Source of the DNA: Gemmatimonadota bacterium
Lineage (GTDB): Bacteria > Gemmatimonadota > Gemmatimonadetes > Gemmatimonadales > Gemmatimonadaceae
Assembly (NCBI GenBank): GCA_003142495.1
Contig: PLMM01000297.1
Coordinates: 1 to 23,319, forward strand
Length of the DNA stretch: 23,319 nt
Reading direction: 5' to 3'
Shown here: positions 1 through 6,586 of the stretch, in pieces
Position numbering within the stretch: position 1 is the stretch's first letter
How the letters are laid out: the number at the start of each line of letters is the position of its first letter
The notes under the pieces: generated by a model
The model's input: only the letters and a program-made list of their open reading frames with translations
Databases searched by the model: none
What the model was told of the DNA's origin: nothing
Made by a program: the position numbers and the translations under genes

Positions 1-219
1 CGCCTGATCGGGGAATTTCACGTCATCGCGGCCCACCATGTTCAGGTAGGCCTCGTGCAGCAGCGTCGTGGCACCGAGCGTGATCGAGCCGCCGGCGCGG
101 CGCAGGCTACTCTGCGCGAGCCGGTGCAGCTCGGCATAGAGCATTTCGAACAACGCGTCAGCCGCGGCGGGATCGGCGCGGTCCGCTTTTTGGATGAGTG
201 CCTGGACTTCGGCCTCCAC
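1..219 (-). CDS. ECF RNA polymerase sigma factor, TIGR02999-like (partial, 3' end beyond window)
   Basis: Translating the minus strand from a GTG at 219 gives 73 residues that run off the left edge. They match the start of the ECF-like sigma-70 family TIGR02999/PF07638: an acidic N-terminus, then DALFEMLYAELHRLAQSSLR (region 2 helix), then the family signature around TTLLHEAYLNMVG (residues 51-63). The family is abundant in Acidobacteria, Planctomycetes and Gemmatimonadota and directs core polymerase to a small regulon. An in-frame stop (TAG) lies further upstream with no ATG between, so GTG 219 or a TTG nearer the stop is the start; GTG puts the conserved region at the usual distance from the N-terminus. 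Region 4 is outside the window. Family call is firm; target genes unknown. Confidence 0.8.
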   Translation of the reverse strand, partial: MEAEVQALIQKADRADPAAADALFEMLYAELHRLAQSSLRRAGGSITLGATTLLHEAYLNMVGRDDVKFPDQA

Positions 220-358
220 GTCTATCCTGCTCCGCGAGTGAGAGGTCGAAAGACGACGCTCGAACTTCGGGCGCAACTTTCGATGACGTCGAAGCTACGC
301 CTTGCGATGGTGAAGGCCAGAGCTGCGCCCGAGCGGCGCTTGCTCTCACGCCTTGCTG

Positions 359-853
359 CTATTTCCCCTTCTTCGGCCCCTTTTCCTTGCGCGCCTTCGG
401 GTTCGGCACGACGCCGAGGGCGGATGCCAGATCGATCTGGTGATCCTGCTCCTGCTTGATGAGCTCCTGGAGCACTTCAGCGAGCGCGTACTCGCCGAGC
501 GCTTCCGCCTGCTTGATGCGCTGGCGATAGTGCTCGATGGTGTCGTCCTCGGCGTGCAAATCCGCCCACAGCATGTCCTCGTTCTCTTCCGAGACCTCGA
601 CGGTCGCGGGAACGTGCACGGGATAGGCGCCGAAGTAGTCGATCTGGCGCGCGATGGCGAGCGCGTGATCGAGCTCTTCGTGGGCGTGCTTCTCGAGCTC
701 GCCCGCAATGTTCTGGAAGCGCGCGGTGTCGAGCTTCTGGCTGAAGATGATGTACTGGATGATCGCCTTGTACTCGCGGGCGAGATCCTGCTGCAGCCCC
801 GCCACGAGCTGCTCGCGCGTCACGGGCGCGGACGAAGGGTCTTGCTTGGCCAT
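359..853 (-). CDS. Ferritin-like diiron protein (bacterioferritin/Dps-type fold) with Lys-rich C-tail
   Basis: A 164-aa four-helix-bundle protein. The full set of ferritin-like diiron ligands is visible: E27 (in REYKA), E60 and H63 (EELDH, ExxH), E107 (in TIEHY), and E135 and H138 (EQDH, second ExxH). Such proteins oxidise Fe(II) and store or detoxify iron and peroxide in the cytoplasm. No Met haem ligand typical of bacterioferritin can be assigned with confidence. The last 14 residues are strongly basic (KARKEKGPKKGK), which could bind DNA or nucleoid, as Lys-rich tails do in some Dps proteins; this part is inference. The gene faces away from the DUF5076 gene across an 83-bp divergent region. 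Start ATG 853 has only a weak purine stretch upstream. Confidence 0.85.
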   Translation of the reverse strand: MAKQDPSSAPVTREQLVAGLQQDLAREYKAIIQYIIFSQKLDTARFQNIAGELEKHAHEELDHALAIARQIDYFGAYPVHVPATVEVSEENEDMLWADLHAEDDTIEHYRQRIKQAEALGEYALAEVLQELIKQEQDHQIDLASALGVVPNPKARKEKGPKKGK

Positions 854-936
854 GATCGGTCTCTAACGTTTGAATGTGAAATGGGGCATCCTGCCCTCCT
901 GAATGAACGCAGGAATCTGGCCCGCGCGCGAGGGGG

Positions 937-1212
937 ATGAGCTACCCAAAGGATGAGATGACGCCGCCTCCGGCCGCGTCCGGCGATGCGCAATCGTTCG
1001 AGATTGCCCGGCTCTGGGTGGCGAACGAAGCGCAGCACGTCGTTTTTCGCACCGACGTCTGGCCGGATCCGGCGGCGTGGGGGATCGTGCTCGCGGATCT
1101 CGCTCGTCATGTGGCGCTCGCATACCAGCAGAAGGACGGACACGACTACGAGGATGTACTCGAGCGCGTGCTTGCGGGCTTTCACGCCGAAATCGACGGA
1201 GCTCCGGAATGA
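937..1212 (+). CDS. DUF5076 domain protein
   Basis: A 91-aa soluble protein. The segment EIARLWVANEAQHVVF followed by DPAAWGIVLADLARHVALAY matches the small DUF5076 family of unknown function, known as a stand-alone protein of about 90-100 residues. No catalytic motif is evident. Its stop overlaps the ATG of the following cupin gene (ATGA at 1209-1212), so the two are almost certainly co-transcribed and translationally coupled. The ATG at 937 follows a run of five G (agggggATG), which may act as the ribosome site. Family assignment is from memory of the conserved core; function is not known. Confidence 0.75.
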   Translation: MSYPKDEMTPPPAASGDAQSFEIARLWVANEAQHVVFRTDVWPDPAAWGIVLADLARHVALAYQQKDGHDYEDVLERVLAGFHAEIDGAPE

Positions 1213-1595
1213 GTGATCGCCTTGGAGGGATGCCGGTGGAGAAGGTGGTGCTCGCGCGAAAGTTCGCCGCGATCGACGATCACTGGAGTCCGCGAATCAT
1301 CGGCGAGCTCAATGGGCAGCACGTGAAGATCGCGAAGATCCAGGGCGCCTTCGACTGGCATCATCACGAGCACGAGGACGAGCTCTTTCTCGTCCATCGC
1401 GGCACCTTCCGCATGGAGTTTCGCGATCGAGCGATCGATCTCACGCCGGGCGACATGCTCATCGTACCGCGCGGCGTCGAGCATAGGCCCGTGGCGGAAG
1501 AGGAAGCCGAGATTCTGATGTTCGAGCCCGCGGGCACGCTCAACACGGGGAACGCGGTGAGCGAGCGAACGATTCACGATCCAACGCGGCTCTAG
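1209..1595 (+). CDS. Single-domain cupin protein
   Basis: A 128-aa cupin. Motif 1 is around residues 46-65 (GAFDWHHHEHEDELFLVHRG) with H51, H53 and E58 as likely metal ligands; motif 2 is GDMLIVPRGVEHRP (81-94) with H92 as the fourth ligand. Small cupins of this kind bind a divalent metal; roles range from dioxygenase and isomerase to sensor, so no reaction is assigned. The ATG at 1209 overlaps the stop of DUF5076 and has GGAG about seven bases upstream. A second ATG at 1230 abuts a GGAGGG and is too close to it to be the better start. A longer open frame extends upstream but lies inside the DUF5076 gene. Likely a two-gene operon with it. Confidence 0.85.
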   Translation: MSDRLGGMPVEKVVLARKFAAIDDHWSPRIIGELNGQHVKIAKIQGAFDWHHHEHEDELFLVHRGTFRMEFRDRAIDLTPGDMLIVPRGVEHRPVAEEEAEILMFEPAGTLNTGNAVSERTIHDPTRL

Positions 1596-1630
1596 CTCGT
1601 CACACGCCAGCCCCGAACCCAACGACGATC

Positions 1631-2218
1631 GTGAGCACAATGACATCCTCTTCAACAACGCCATCCGCTGAGCTGCATCCGAGAATCCGGGAGCTCATCG
1701 ATTATCTCGACGTACATCGTCGAGTCTTTCACGACGCCATCGCATCGGTGCCGGCGAAGCTGCGCGAGGTGAAGCCGGGCGAGGGGAGGTGGTCGGTGGC
1801 CGAGGTGATGGAGCACGTGTCGCTGATCGAGGGGCGGGTAGCGGGGCTGCTCGCGATGCGCGTCGCCGAGGCGCGCGCGATCGGCGTGGGTGCGGACCCG
1901 GAGACGAGCTCCGTTGTCGCGAGCTACGCGGATCCCGCTGCGGTCGTGGATCGAACGACCAAGATCGTCGCTCCCAAGTTCGTGGTTCCGACCGGCGTGC
2001 TCGATTCGGCGGCGGGCTCGCAGGCGCTCGAGCGGTCGCGTGCGGCGCTGGTCTCGGCATTGCACAACGCAAATGGCGTGTCGCTCGAAAATCTGATGCA
2101 GACGCACCCCGTACTCGGGCCGCTGAATCTGTACCACTGGATTGTGGCCACAGCCTTGCACGATGATCGGCACGCCGCGCAGATCCGCGAGATCGGCGAT
2201 TCGCTCGCGGCCAGCTAG
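1631..2218 (+). CDS. DinB-fold protein (DinB_2 type)
   Basis: A 195-aa protein with the DinB/YfiT four-helix fold. The metal triad is visible as H62 (in VMEHVS), H177 and H181 (LHDDRHAAQI). The N-terminal block ELIDYLDVHRRVFHDAI and the GEGRWSVAEVMEHV segment are typical of DinB_2 (PF12867). Members are thiol-dependent metalloenzymes (transferases or hydrolases) often induced by stress; the substrate cannot be read here. Start could be GTG 1631 or ATG 1640; both precede a Ser/Thr-rich, non-conserved N-terminus. It stands 35 bp after the cupin gene on the same strand. A second, distinct DinB protein lies at 5751-6260. Confidence 0.85.
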   Translation: MSTMTSSSTTPSAELHPRIRELIDYLDVHRRVFHDAIASVPAKLREVKPGEGRWSVAEVMEHVSLIEGRVAGLLAMRVAEARAIGVGADPETSSVVASYADPAAVVDRTTKIVAPKFVVPTGVLDSAAGSQALERSRAALVSALHNANGVSLENLMQTHPVLGPLNLYHWIVATALHDDRHAAQIREIGDSLAAS

Positions 2219-2254
2219 CGTTCGCGCACGCATCACATCCATCAGGAGATTCGC

Positions 2255-2470
2255 ATGCGACCACTCGGGATCATTGGCGTCCTTCTCATCATCTGCGGCA
2301 TCGTGGTGCTCGCGATGAAGGGAATCAGCTACACGAAGGATCGCGACGCCGTCAAGATCGGTGGCATCGAGATCGCGAAGGAAGATCGCGGCTTCGTTCC
2401 ACCGGTCGTGGGGATCATCGCCGTCGTCGCGGGGGTGGCGCTCGTCGCGGCGGGGCGGAAGAAGGTGTAG
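2255..2470 (+). CDS. Small two-TM membrane protein (DUF3185-like)
   Basis: A 71-aa protein with two hydrophobic helices (about residues 4-21 and 48-67) joined by a polar loop containing GISYTKDRDAVKIGGIE. The hairpin layout, with a TKDR/V-IGG motif between the helices and a basic end (GRKKV), resembles the DUF3185 small membrane family, which has no known function. A clear ribosome site (AGGAGA, 2244-2249) stands six bases before the ATG. The gene lies 36 bp after the DinB gene and 6 bp before the lipoprotein gene, so probably in one transcript. Existence is well supported; the family name is tentative. Confidence 0.75.
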   Translation: MRPLGIIGVLLIICGIVVLAMKGISYTKDRDAVKIGGIEIAKEDRGFVPPVVGIIAVVAGVALVAAGRKKV

Positions 2471-2476
2471 CGAAGG

Positions 2477-2875
2477 GTGGCGCGGCGATGGCGCAGTGCG
2501 GTGTTGCTCGCGGCCGCACTGTGCGGATGCAAGGCCGAGCCGGCGCTCGTGGCGGGGAGCGTTGATTCCTACGAGTTCACCGCGCGCGTGCGCCGCGCGA
2601 TCCCCGTCGGCGCGAACGATGCGAGCGCCGGGCGGGCGCTGGCGGTGCAGGGCTTCGACTGCGCGCGCACCGATACCCTGCAGTCCGACGAAGGCGACAC
2701 GCTCCAATCGCACTCGGCGCCCGACGAGGTGGGCACGGAGTATCTCACGTGCGACTACGTGCGCAGTCGCCGGTGGGGGGAGAACACCAGGCGCCGATAC
2801 CTGGTGGTACTATACATACGCGAGCACCGCGTCGACCGCGTGTTCGCCGTCACGCACCTGCTCGAGGTGCACTGA
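2477..2875 (+). CDS. Putative lipoprotein of unknown function
   Basis: A 132-aa protein starting with GTG six bases after the preceding stop. The N-terminus has a basic n-region (MARRWR), a hydrophobic core and a lipobox ALCGC with the lipidated Cys at residue 18, so it is predicted to be a lipoprotein. The mature part has a YEFTARVRRAIPV segment and three Cys-containing blocks (FDCART, LTCDYV); two Cys could form a disulfide. I recognise no family. Gemmatimonadota genomes carry many small orphan lipoproteins, so lineage restriction would not be surprising. Reading frame and signal support the gene well; function unknown. Confidence 0.65.
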   Translation: MARRWRSAVLLAAALCGCKAEPALVAGSVDSYEFTARVRRAIPVGANDASAGRALAVQGFDCARTDTLQSDEGDTLQSHSAPDEVGTEYLTCDYVRSRRWGENTRRRYLVVLYIREHRVDRVFAVTHLLEVH

Positions 2876-2897
2876 TGTCCCGGCACCCAAGGAACAT

Positions 2898-3005
2898 GTG
2901 AGCAGCGGTGAACGAAAAATCCATCACAAGATCGTCTTCGGCGGAATCGTGATCTTGATCGTCATGCTCGTCTGGATTTTCGCGTTCCCCAAGCCAGCGC
3001 CGTAA
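2898..3005 (+). CDS. Possible 35-aa single-TM small protein
   Basis: A GTG at 2898, preceded by AAGGA at 2889-2893, opens a 35-codon frame ending at TAA 3005. The product has a short basic N-terminus (MSSGERKIHHK), one strongly hydrophobic helix (about residues 12-30, VFGGIVILIVMLVWIFAF) and a short PKPAP tail. It fills the gap between the lipoprotein stop (2875) and the DoxX-like start (3009) almost exactly, leaving 22 and 3 bases, which favours a real gene within the operon. Single-helix proteins of this size are often subunits or modulators of membrane complexes, but nothing here identifies a partner. Confidence 0.5.
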   Translation: MSSGERKIHHKIVFGGIVILIVMLVWIFAFPKPAP

Positions 3006-3008
3006 CCC

Positions 3009-3431
3009 GTGAATAGCGCCACTGCGGAAGAAGTCCCGAAGCACGCGCGAAGCGGACTCGGCCTGACGCCGCCCCGACTGCTTCTGGCCGCGCTCTTCTC
3101 CTTCGCCGGCACTATGCACTTCGTGGCTCCAACGCCATACATCGCCATCGTCCCGCCCTGGCTGCCGAATGCGCCGCTGCTGGTGATCGTCAGCGGTGTC
3201 TGCGAGATCCTCGGCGGCCTCGGCGTTCTGCTCCCGCAAACGCGCCGCCTCGCGGGGTGGGGGCTGATCGCGCTGCTCTTCGCCGTCTTCCCGGCGAACA
3301 TTCACATGCTGCAGCTCGCGTACGCGAACGATGGAACCACGCTCTGGAAGGCGGCACTGTGGTTTCGCCTCCCACTGCAGCTGCTGATGCTGTGGTGGGT
3401 GTGGCGAGCGGCCGCGCGCCCCAAGCGGTGA
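3009..3431 (+). CDS. DoxX-like four-TM membrane protein
   Basis: A 140-aa inner-membrane protein with four predicted helices. After a polar N-terminus, helix 1 leads to the DoxX-family motif FAGTMHFVAPTPYIAIVPPW (about residues 32-51), then helix 2 with VCEILGGLGVLLP, helix 3 (GLIALLFAVFPANIHM) and helix 4 (LPLQLLMLWWVW). This arrangement is typical of DoxX/DoxD-like proteins, linked in various species to quinone-coupled thiosulfate oxidation or membrane stress, though most members are uncharacterised. GTG 3009 is the only reasonable start. The stop overlaps the GTG of the next gene (GTGA, 3428-3431), so translation of the YigZ-family gene is probably coupled to it. Confidence 0.8.
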   Translation: MNSATAEEVPKHARSGLGLTPPRLLLAALFSFAGTMHFVAPTPYIAIVPPWLPNAPLLVIVSGVCEILGGLGVLLPQTRRLAGWGLIALLFAVFPANIHMLQLAYANDGTTLWKAALWFRLPLQLLMLWWVWRAAARPKR

Positions 3432-4069
3432 GCGGCGCGCGCTACCTCGTGCCGGGCGCGAGGCACCGCGCCGAGCAGACGATCGATCGGAGTCGCTTCA
3501 TCTGCACGGTCGAGCGCGTGTCATCCGCGGCAGATGCGCAGGATTTCCTCCGTGAGATGAACGCCGAGTTCGCGGACGCGACGCACAACTGCTGGGCGTA
3601 TCTCATAGGAGCCCCCGGCAGCACCGATCGCATCGGGATGAGCGACGCCGGTGAGCCGCACGGCACCGCGGGGCGACCGATGCTCACGGTGCTACAGCAC
3701 AGCGGCGTAGGCGACGTCGCTGCGATCGTCACCCGCTATTACGGCGGCACCAACCTCGGCACCGGCGGCCTGGTCAAGGCGTACGGCGGCGCGGTGCAGC
3801 TCGCGCTCGCGACCATGCCTCGCGTGGAGCGCATCGACTACACCGAGCTCACGGTGGCCGTGGGCTACGAAAGCATCTCGGCGGTGCAGCAGCTGCTCCC
3901 GCGCTTCGAGTCGTCATCGCTGGGCGAGGAGTATGGCGAGCGGGCGACCTTTCGCCTCCGCGTGCCCGTGGCGAACGTCGTGGCGATGCGCGCCGCGCTG
4001 CTCGACGCGACGAGCGGCCGGGCCGAGGTGGCGCTCGGTGAGCCAAACGCGCTCCAGGAACCGGGATAG
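3428..4069 (+). CDS. yigZ: YigZ/IMPACT family protein (UPF0029 plus DUF1949)
   Basis: A 213-aa protein, close to the about 205 residues of E. coli YigZ. The N-terminal domain has SRFICTVERVSSAADAQDFL, then NCWAYLIG, then GEPHGTAGRPML and the UPF0029 signature ending VTRYYGGTNLGTGGL. The C-terminal part (about 140-205) is the ferredoxin-like DUF1949 domain. The eukaryotic relative IMPACT modulates translational control; the bacterial protein is thought to bind nucleic acid or ribosomal components, but its role is not settled. The start GTG at 3428 overlaps the DoxX-like stop; upstream in-frame starts lie inside that gene and would add non-conserved sequence. Family call is secure. Confidence 0.9.
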   Translation: MSGARYLVPGARHRAEQTIDRSRFICTVERVSSAADAQDFLREMNAEFADATHNCWAYLIGAPGSTDRIGMSDAGEPHGTAGRPMLTVLQHSGVGDVAAIVTRYYGGTNLGTGGLVKAYGGAVQLALATMPRVERIDYTELTVAVGYESISAVQQLLPRFESSSLGEEYGERATFRLRVPVANVVAMRAALLDATSGRAEVALGEPNALQEPG

Positions 4070-4121
4070 CCCGTCGCGCGCTTATCTTGGGTAACCGCTG
4101 TATCTCACACCGCAGGTCATC

Positions 4122-4280
4122 ATGAAGAAGAGAAAAACCACGATTCCCGCGGGCGCACCAAAGCCGAGTGCCATTCGCGGCCCGAAAGTGCCGATCTGGG
4201 CGCCGCGTCAGTCGAAGGCTCCGCAAACGCGCATTAAGCCACGCGACACGTCGGGGAAGTCGGGACAGCGCGGCAAGTAA
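4122..4280 (+). CDS. 52-aa highly basic small protein
   Basis: ATG 4122 to TAA 4280 encodes 52 residues with about a quarter Lys/Arg, only one acidic residue (D42), and many Pro and Ser. It begins MKKRKTTIPAGAPKPS and contains IRGPKVPIWAPRQ. It has no hydrophobic segment and looks intrinsically disordered, as nucleic-acid or ribosome-associated small basic proteins do. It lies 52 bp after yigZ and 11 bp before yaeQ on the same strand. Only a weak AGG precedes the start. Codon use is like the neighbours. I do not recognise a family; RNA/DNA binding is an inference from charge alone. Confidence 0.55.
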   Translation: MKKRKTTIPAGAPKPSAIRGPKVPIWAPRQSKAPQTRIKPRDTSGKSGQRGK

Positions 4281-4291
4281 GGCTCTGCCCA

Positions 4292-4840
4292 GTGGCACTG
4301 ACCGCAACGATCTACAACTTCGACATCGAGCTCGCGAACGTCGACCGCAACGTCTACGAGACGCTCGCGCTCCGCGTCGCGCAGCAGCCATCCGAAACGG
4401 AGGAGTATCTCCTCACGCGCGTGATTGCGTACTGTCTCGAGTACGCGGAGGGAATCACGTTCTCGAGAGGGATCGCGGAGCCGGACGAGCCACCGCTCTC
4501 CATTCGCGATCTCACCGGCGCGCTCAAGCTATGGGTGGAGCTCGGCGCGCCCGATGCGGCGCGGATGCACAAGGCGAGCAAGGCCGCGCCACGCGTGGCG
4601 ATCTACACGCACAAGGATCCGCAGCAGCTCCTCCGCCAATACGCCGGCGAACGCATTCATCGCGCGGAAGAGGTCGAGCTCTACGCAGTCAACCGCGAGC
4701 TGCTCGCCGAGCTCATTGCGCGACTCGAACGCCGCATGTCCTTTCAACTGTCGGTCATGGAGGGGCATCTCTACTTCACGATCGATGGCGACGCCGTGGA
4801 TGGTGCCGTGGTGCGGCATTCACTCGTCCCTGCGGGCTAG
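4292..4840 (+). CDS. yaeQ: YaeQ family protein
   Basis: A 182-aa protein, the same length as E. coli YaeQ (181). The N-terminal MALTATIYNFDIELANVDRN, PSETEEYLLTRVIAYCLE, the FSRGIAEPDEPPL stretch and DLTGALKLWVELGAPDAARM are all conserved YaeQ blocks. YaeQ structures show a PD-(D/E)xK nuclease-like fold, and the E and D residues in the DEPPL and WVELG strands correspond to the presumed active site; no biochemical activity is firmly established. Start is GTG 4292 (V read as M, matching the family N-terminus MAL). It follows the small basic gene by 11 bp and precedes the next gene by 29 bp. Confidence 0.93.
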   Translation: MALTATIYNFDIELANVDRNVYETLALRVAQQPSETEEYLLTRVIAYCLEYAEGITFSRGIAEPDEPPLSIRDLTGALKLWVELGAPDAARMHKASKAAPRVAIYTHKDPQQLLRQYAGERIHRAEEVELYAVNRELLAELIARLERRMSFQLSVMEGHLYFTIDGDAVDGAVVRHSLVPAG

Positions 4841-4869
4841 CATTTTTCTTTTTCGCAAGGGAGCGTTAC

Positions 4870-5235
4870 GTGATCGACATCTCAGTTGATGGTGACAAGG
4901 CGGTGTTCGAGGTGGAGGGCTTCGACAAGATGTGGAGCTTTCGAAGCCGGCTCGAGATTCCGCTCGCGCACATCAAGAGCGTGCGCGCGGATCCCACGGC
5001 GGCGCGCGGATGGTATCACGGCCTCCGCCTGCTCGGCACCAACATGCCCGGCGTTCTCACCGCCGGCACCTTTCACAGGGACGGCAACAACGTGTTCTGG
5101 GACGTGCACAATCCCGAGCGCACGATCGTTCTCGAGCTGGATCACGAGTTCTACGACCAGCTCATCATCGAGGTACCCGACCCGGCCAATGCCGTGGCGC
5201 TACTTCAATTCAAAATTGGCTCGGCTCGCACATAA
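4870..5235 (+). CDS. Conserved hypothetical protein, about 120 aa
   Basis: GTG 4870 has a good ribosome site (AAGGGA, 4857-4862) and opens a 121-aa soluble protein. Its blocks FEVEGFDKMWSFRSRLEIPL, HIKSVRADP, GWYHGLRLLGTNMPGV, TAGTF and FWDVHNPERTIVLEL recur in a widespread bacterial family of about 120 residues without an assigned function. The pattern of alternating beta strands ending in a helix (ANAVALLQFKI) is reminiscent of small PH-like barrels, but that is a guess from appearance. The open frame continues far upstream inside yaeQ; the conserved part begins at 4870, so the long version is rejected. Part of the plus-strand run from yigZ to the HNH gene. Confidence 0.75.
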   Translation: MIDISVDGDKAVFEVEGFDKMWSFRSRLEIPLAHIKSVRADPTAARGWYHGLRLLGTNMPGVLTAGTFHRDGNNVFWDVHNPERTIVLELDHEFYDQLIIEVPDPANAVALLQFKIGSART

Positions 5236-5293
5236 TTCCTGGGCCCTGCCTGATCACCCGGTGCCAAGCGTACCGGAGAAGGCTATCTTTCAA

Positions 5294-5761
5294 GTGACTC
5301 ATGACCACACGCTACAACCGGTGACCACACCCCGCCGCCCTCGACGTCCGCGCCGCCGCACGAGCGCCGCCCCGCGCCTCACGTCGGTTCCAACCAGCCG
5401 GAACGCCTACCAGGCCACGCGCGAATGGCTTCTTTCGCGGCACGGCTCGGTGTGCGCGTACTGCGAGCGCAGATTCGACGCCGAGCTGATGACGCTCGAC
5501 CACGTGACGCCACGCCGCGGGCAAACCGCGTACGACCGGCGCGACAATCTCGTGTTGTGCTGCCCCGCCTGCAACGCGCAGAAGGCCGACCAGCCCTTTC
5601 TCGCCTTCCTGCTCGCGCGCCGGGCGCGCGCCGCTAGCCTGCTACGATACGGAGAGCATCTGAGCCCGATGCTGCTGCAGCTCGCGCGAGAGATCGCGGG
5701 GCCTGAAGCGTCCGCGCGCGCCTCGCGCCTCGCGGATCCCGACTATCCGTATGCCGACTGA
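5294..5761 (+). CDS. HNH endonuclease family protein
   Basis: A protein of 155 aa from GTG 5294 (146 from GTG 5321). The HNH module is complete: a first zinc knuckle CAYC, then LDHVTPRRG with the catalytic-type DH, then RRDNLVLCC with the Asn, and a second knuckle CPACN followed by QKAD. Such nucleases nick or cut DNA using one divalent metal. Before the domain is a basic, low-complexity stretch (PRRPRRPRRRTS) that could bind DNA. GTG 5294 is preferred because AAGG lies about ten bases upstream; 5321 has none. It is not next to any phage, intein or restriction gene, so it is a stand-alone HNH of unknown target. The stop overlaps the next gene by 11 bp. Confidence 0.85.
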   Translation: MTHDHTLQPVTTPRRPRRPRRRTSAAPRLTSVPTSRNAYQATREWLLSRHGSVCAYCERRFDAELMTLDHVTPRRGQTAYDRRDNLVLCCPACNAQKADQPFLAFLLARRARAASLLRYGEHLSPMLLQLAREIAGPEASARASRLADPDYPYAD

Positions 5762-6260
5762 CGCTCCTCAGGCTGCCGACCGGCAACTGAGCAAGCTGGT
5801 CGACCATCTCGAGTGGGCGGACAAGCGCGTGCTCGACTCCCTTCGCGCGATGCCACATCCAGACGCGCGTGCGCTCGATCTCTACGCGCATGTTCTCGGC
5901 ACCGAGCACACGTGGCTCTCGCGCATCCACGAGCGTGCGCCGCGAGAGAAGGTGTGGCCGCAGCTCACGCTCACCGCTGCCGCCGCGCTCGCGGCCGAGA
6001 ACGCCGCGGCCCTGCGCGCGCTCATCGCGACCGACACTCCGGAGCAGCTGCAGCGGAAGGTCGCTTACAGCAACAGCGCCGGCCTCGCCTTCGAGTCGAC
6101 GGTTGAGGATATGCTGCTTCAGGTAGTGCTTCACGGCTGCTACCACCGCGGCCAGGTCGCGATGATCGTCAGGGGAGCGGGTGCCGAACCGGCGCCAACG
6201 GACTACATCGCCTTCGTCCGCGGCGCCCCAGCCGCCGTTACACTTCGACCAACCCGCTAG
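5751..6260 (+). CDS. DinB family protein (PF05163 type)
   Basis: A 169-aa DinB-fold protein. Metal-binding His are H47 (LYAHVLGTEHTW), H128 and H132 (VLHGCYHRGQVAMI); the last block is the hallmark of the classic DinB subgroup. The N-terminal helix DRQLSKLVDHLEWADKRVLD is also typical. Related proteins are thiol S-transferases or stress-induced metalloproteins; which thiol is used here cannot be told. ATG 5751 overlaps the HNH stop by 11 bp without an evident ribosome site, suggesting coupled translation. It belongs to a different subgroup from the DinB protein at 1631-2218, so the pair is not a recent tandem copy. Confidence 0.87.
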   Translation: MPTDAPQAADRQLSKLVDHLEWADKRVLDSLRAMPHPDARALDLYAHVLGTEHTWLSRIHERAPREKVWPQLTLTAAAALAAENAAALRALIATDTPEQLQRKVAYSNSAGLAFESTVEDMLLQVVLHGCYHRGQVAMIVRGAGAEPAPTDYIAFVRGAPAAVTLRPTR

Positions 6261-6291
6261 CTCGCTGCTCTCGTCATGCCAGAGGTACAAA

Positions 6292-6399
6292 TCACATCCT
6301 CGCGGCAAAGAGCAGCAGGAGCAGAAACGCGGCGAAGACCCCGCTGTTGCGGCGAATGGCGACCAGCAGGAGCGCCAGCGGCACGACGAGCGCAATCAT
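6292..6399 (-). CDS. Possible 35-aa hydrophobic peptide
   Basis: An ATG at 6399 on the minus strand opens 35 codons to TGA at 6292. The peptide is almost entirely hydrophobic apart from a central IRRNSG turn: MIALVVPLALLLVA then VFAAFLLLLLFAARM, which looks like a two-helix hairpin. Against it, the sequence before the ATG is pyrimidine-rich with no ribosome site, and both neighbours are on the other strand. It could be a small membrane protein, or chance. Reported because it is the only ORF in this gap with protein-like structure. Confidence 0.3.
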   Translation of the reverse strand: MIALVVPLALLLVAIRRNSGVFAAFLLLLLFAARM

Positions 6400-6415
6400 G
6401 GAATAGAGGGGAAGG

Positions 6416-6436
6416 GGTGCGGTGCACCAACGCACC
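6416..6436. repeat. Inverted repeat with nested palindrome
   Basis: GGTGCG (6416-6421) and CGCACC (6431-6436) are exact complements separated by nine bases. The 8-bp palindrome GGTGCACC sits at 6421-6428. It may be a regulator site or a small hairpin; no T-tract follows, so it is not a standard terminator. Confidence 0.35.
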
Positions 6437-6586
6437 GTTCTCAGTGAAAGGCCCTTACCTCTAGAGCGTAAGTCACCCGCCAAAGCGGACAGGCGATCGT
6501 GACATTCATGGCTGGCGCTGCGGCCCAGGTTGGCATAGTGTAGCGAGCGCTCTTCGCCGCGACTCCACCCGCACCCCGGCACCCAC

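Larger units (their letters stand above)
6261..6586. other. Intergenic stretch without a confident gene
   Basis: This 326-base gap lies between the DinB gene and the four-TM protein gene, both on the plus strand. It holds a possible 35-aa minus-strand hydrophobic ORF (6292-6399), an inverted repeat (6416-6436) that includes an 8-bp palindrome, and presumably the promoter of the gene at 6587. Longer open frames here (plus 6181-6447, minus 6292-6582) have unconvincing composition. No RNA gene is recognisable. Confidence 0.6.

Noticed and set aside
55..459. 134-aa plus-strand open frame near the left edge
   Set aside because: It is antisense to the sigma factor and the ferritin-like gene, both of which show family motifs.
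1652..2713. 353-aa minus-strand open frame
   Set aside because: It lies antisense to the DinB, small membrane and lipoprotein genes; its His/Arg-rich composition is typical of high-GC shadow frames.
1631..6260. The two DinB genes as a tandem duplication
   Set aside because: They belong to different DinB subgroups with different lengths and motifs, and are about 3.5 kb apart.
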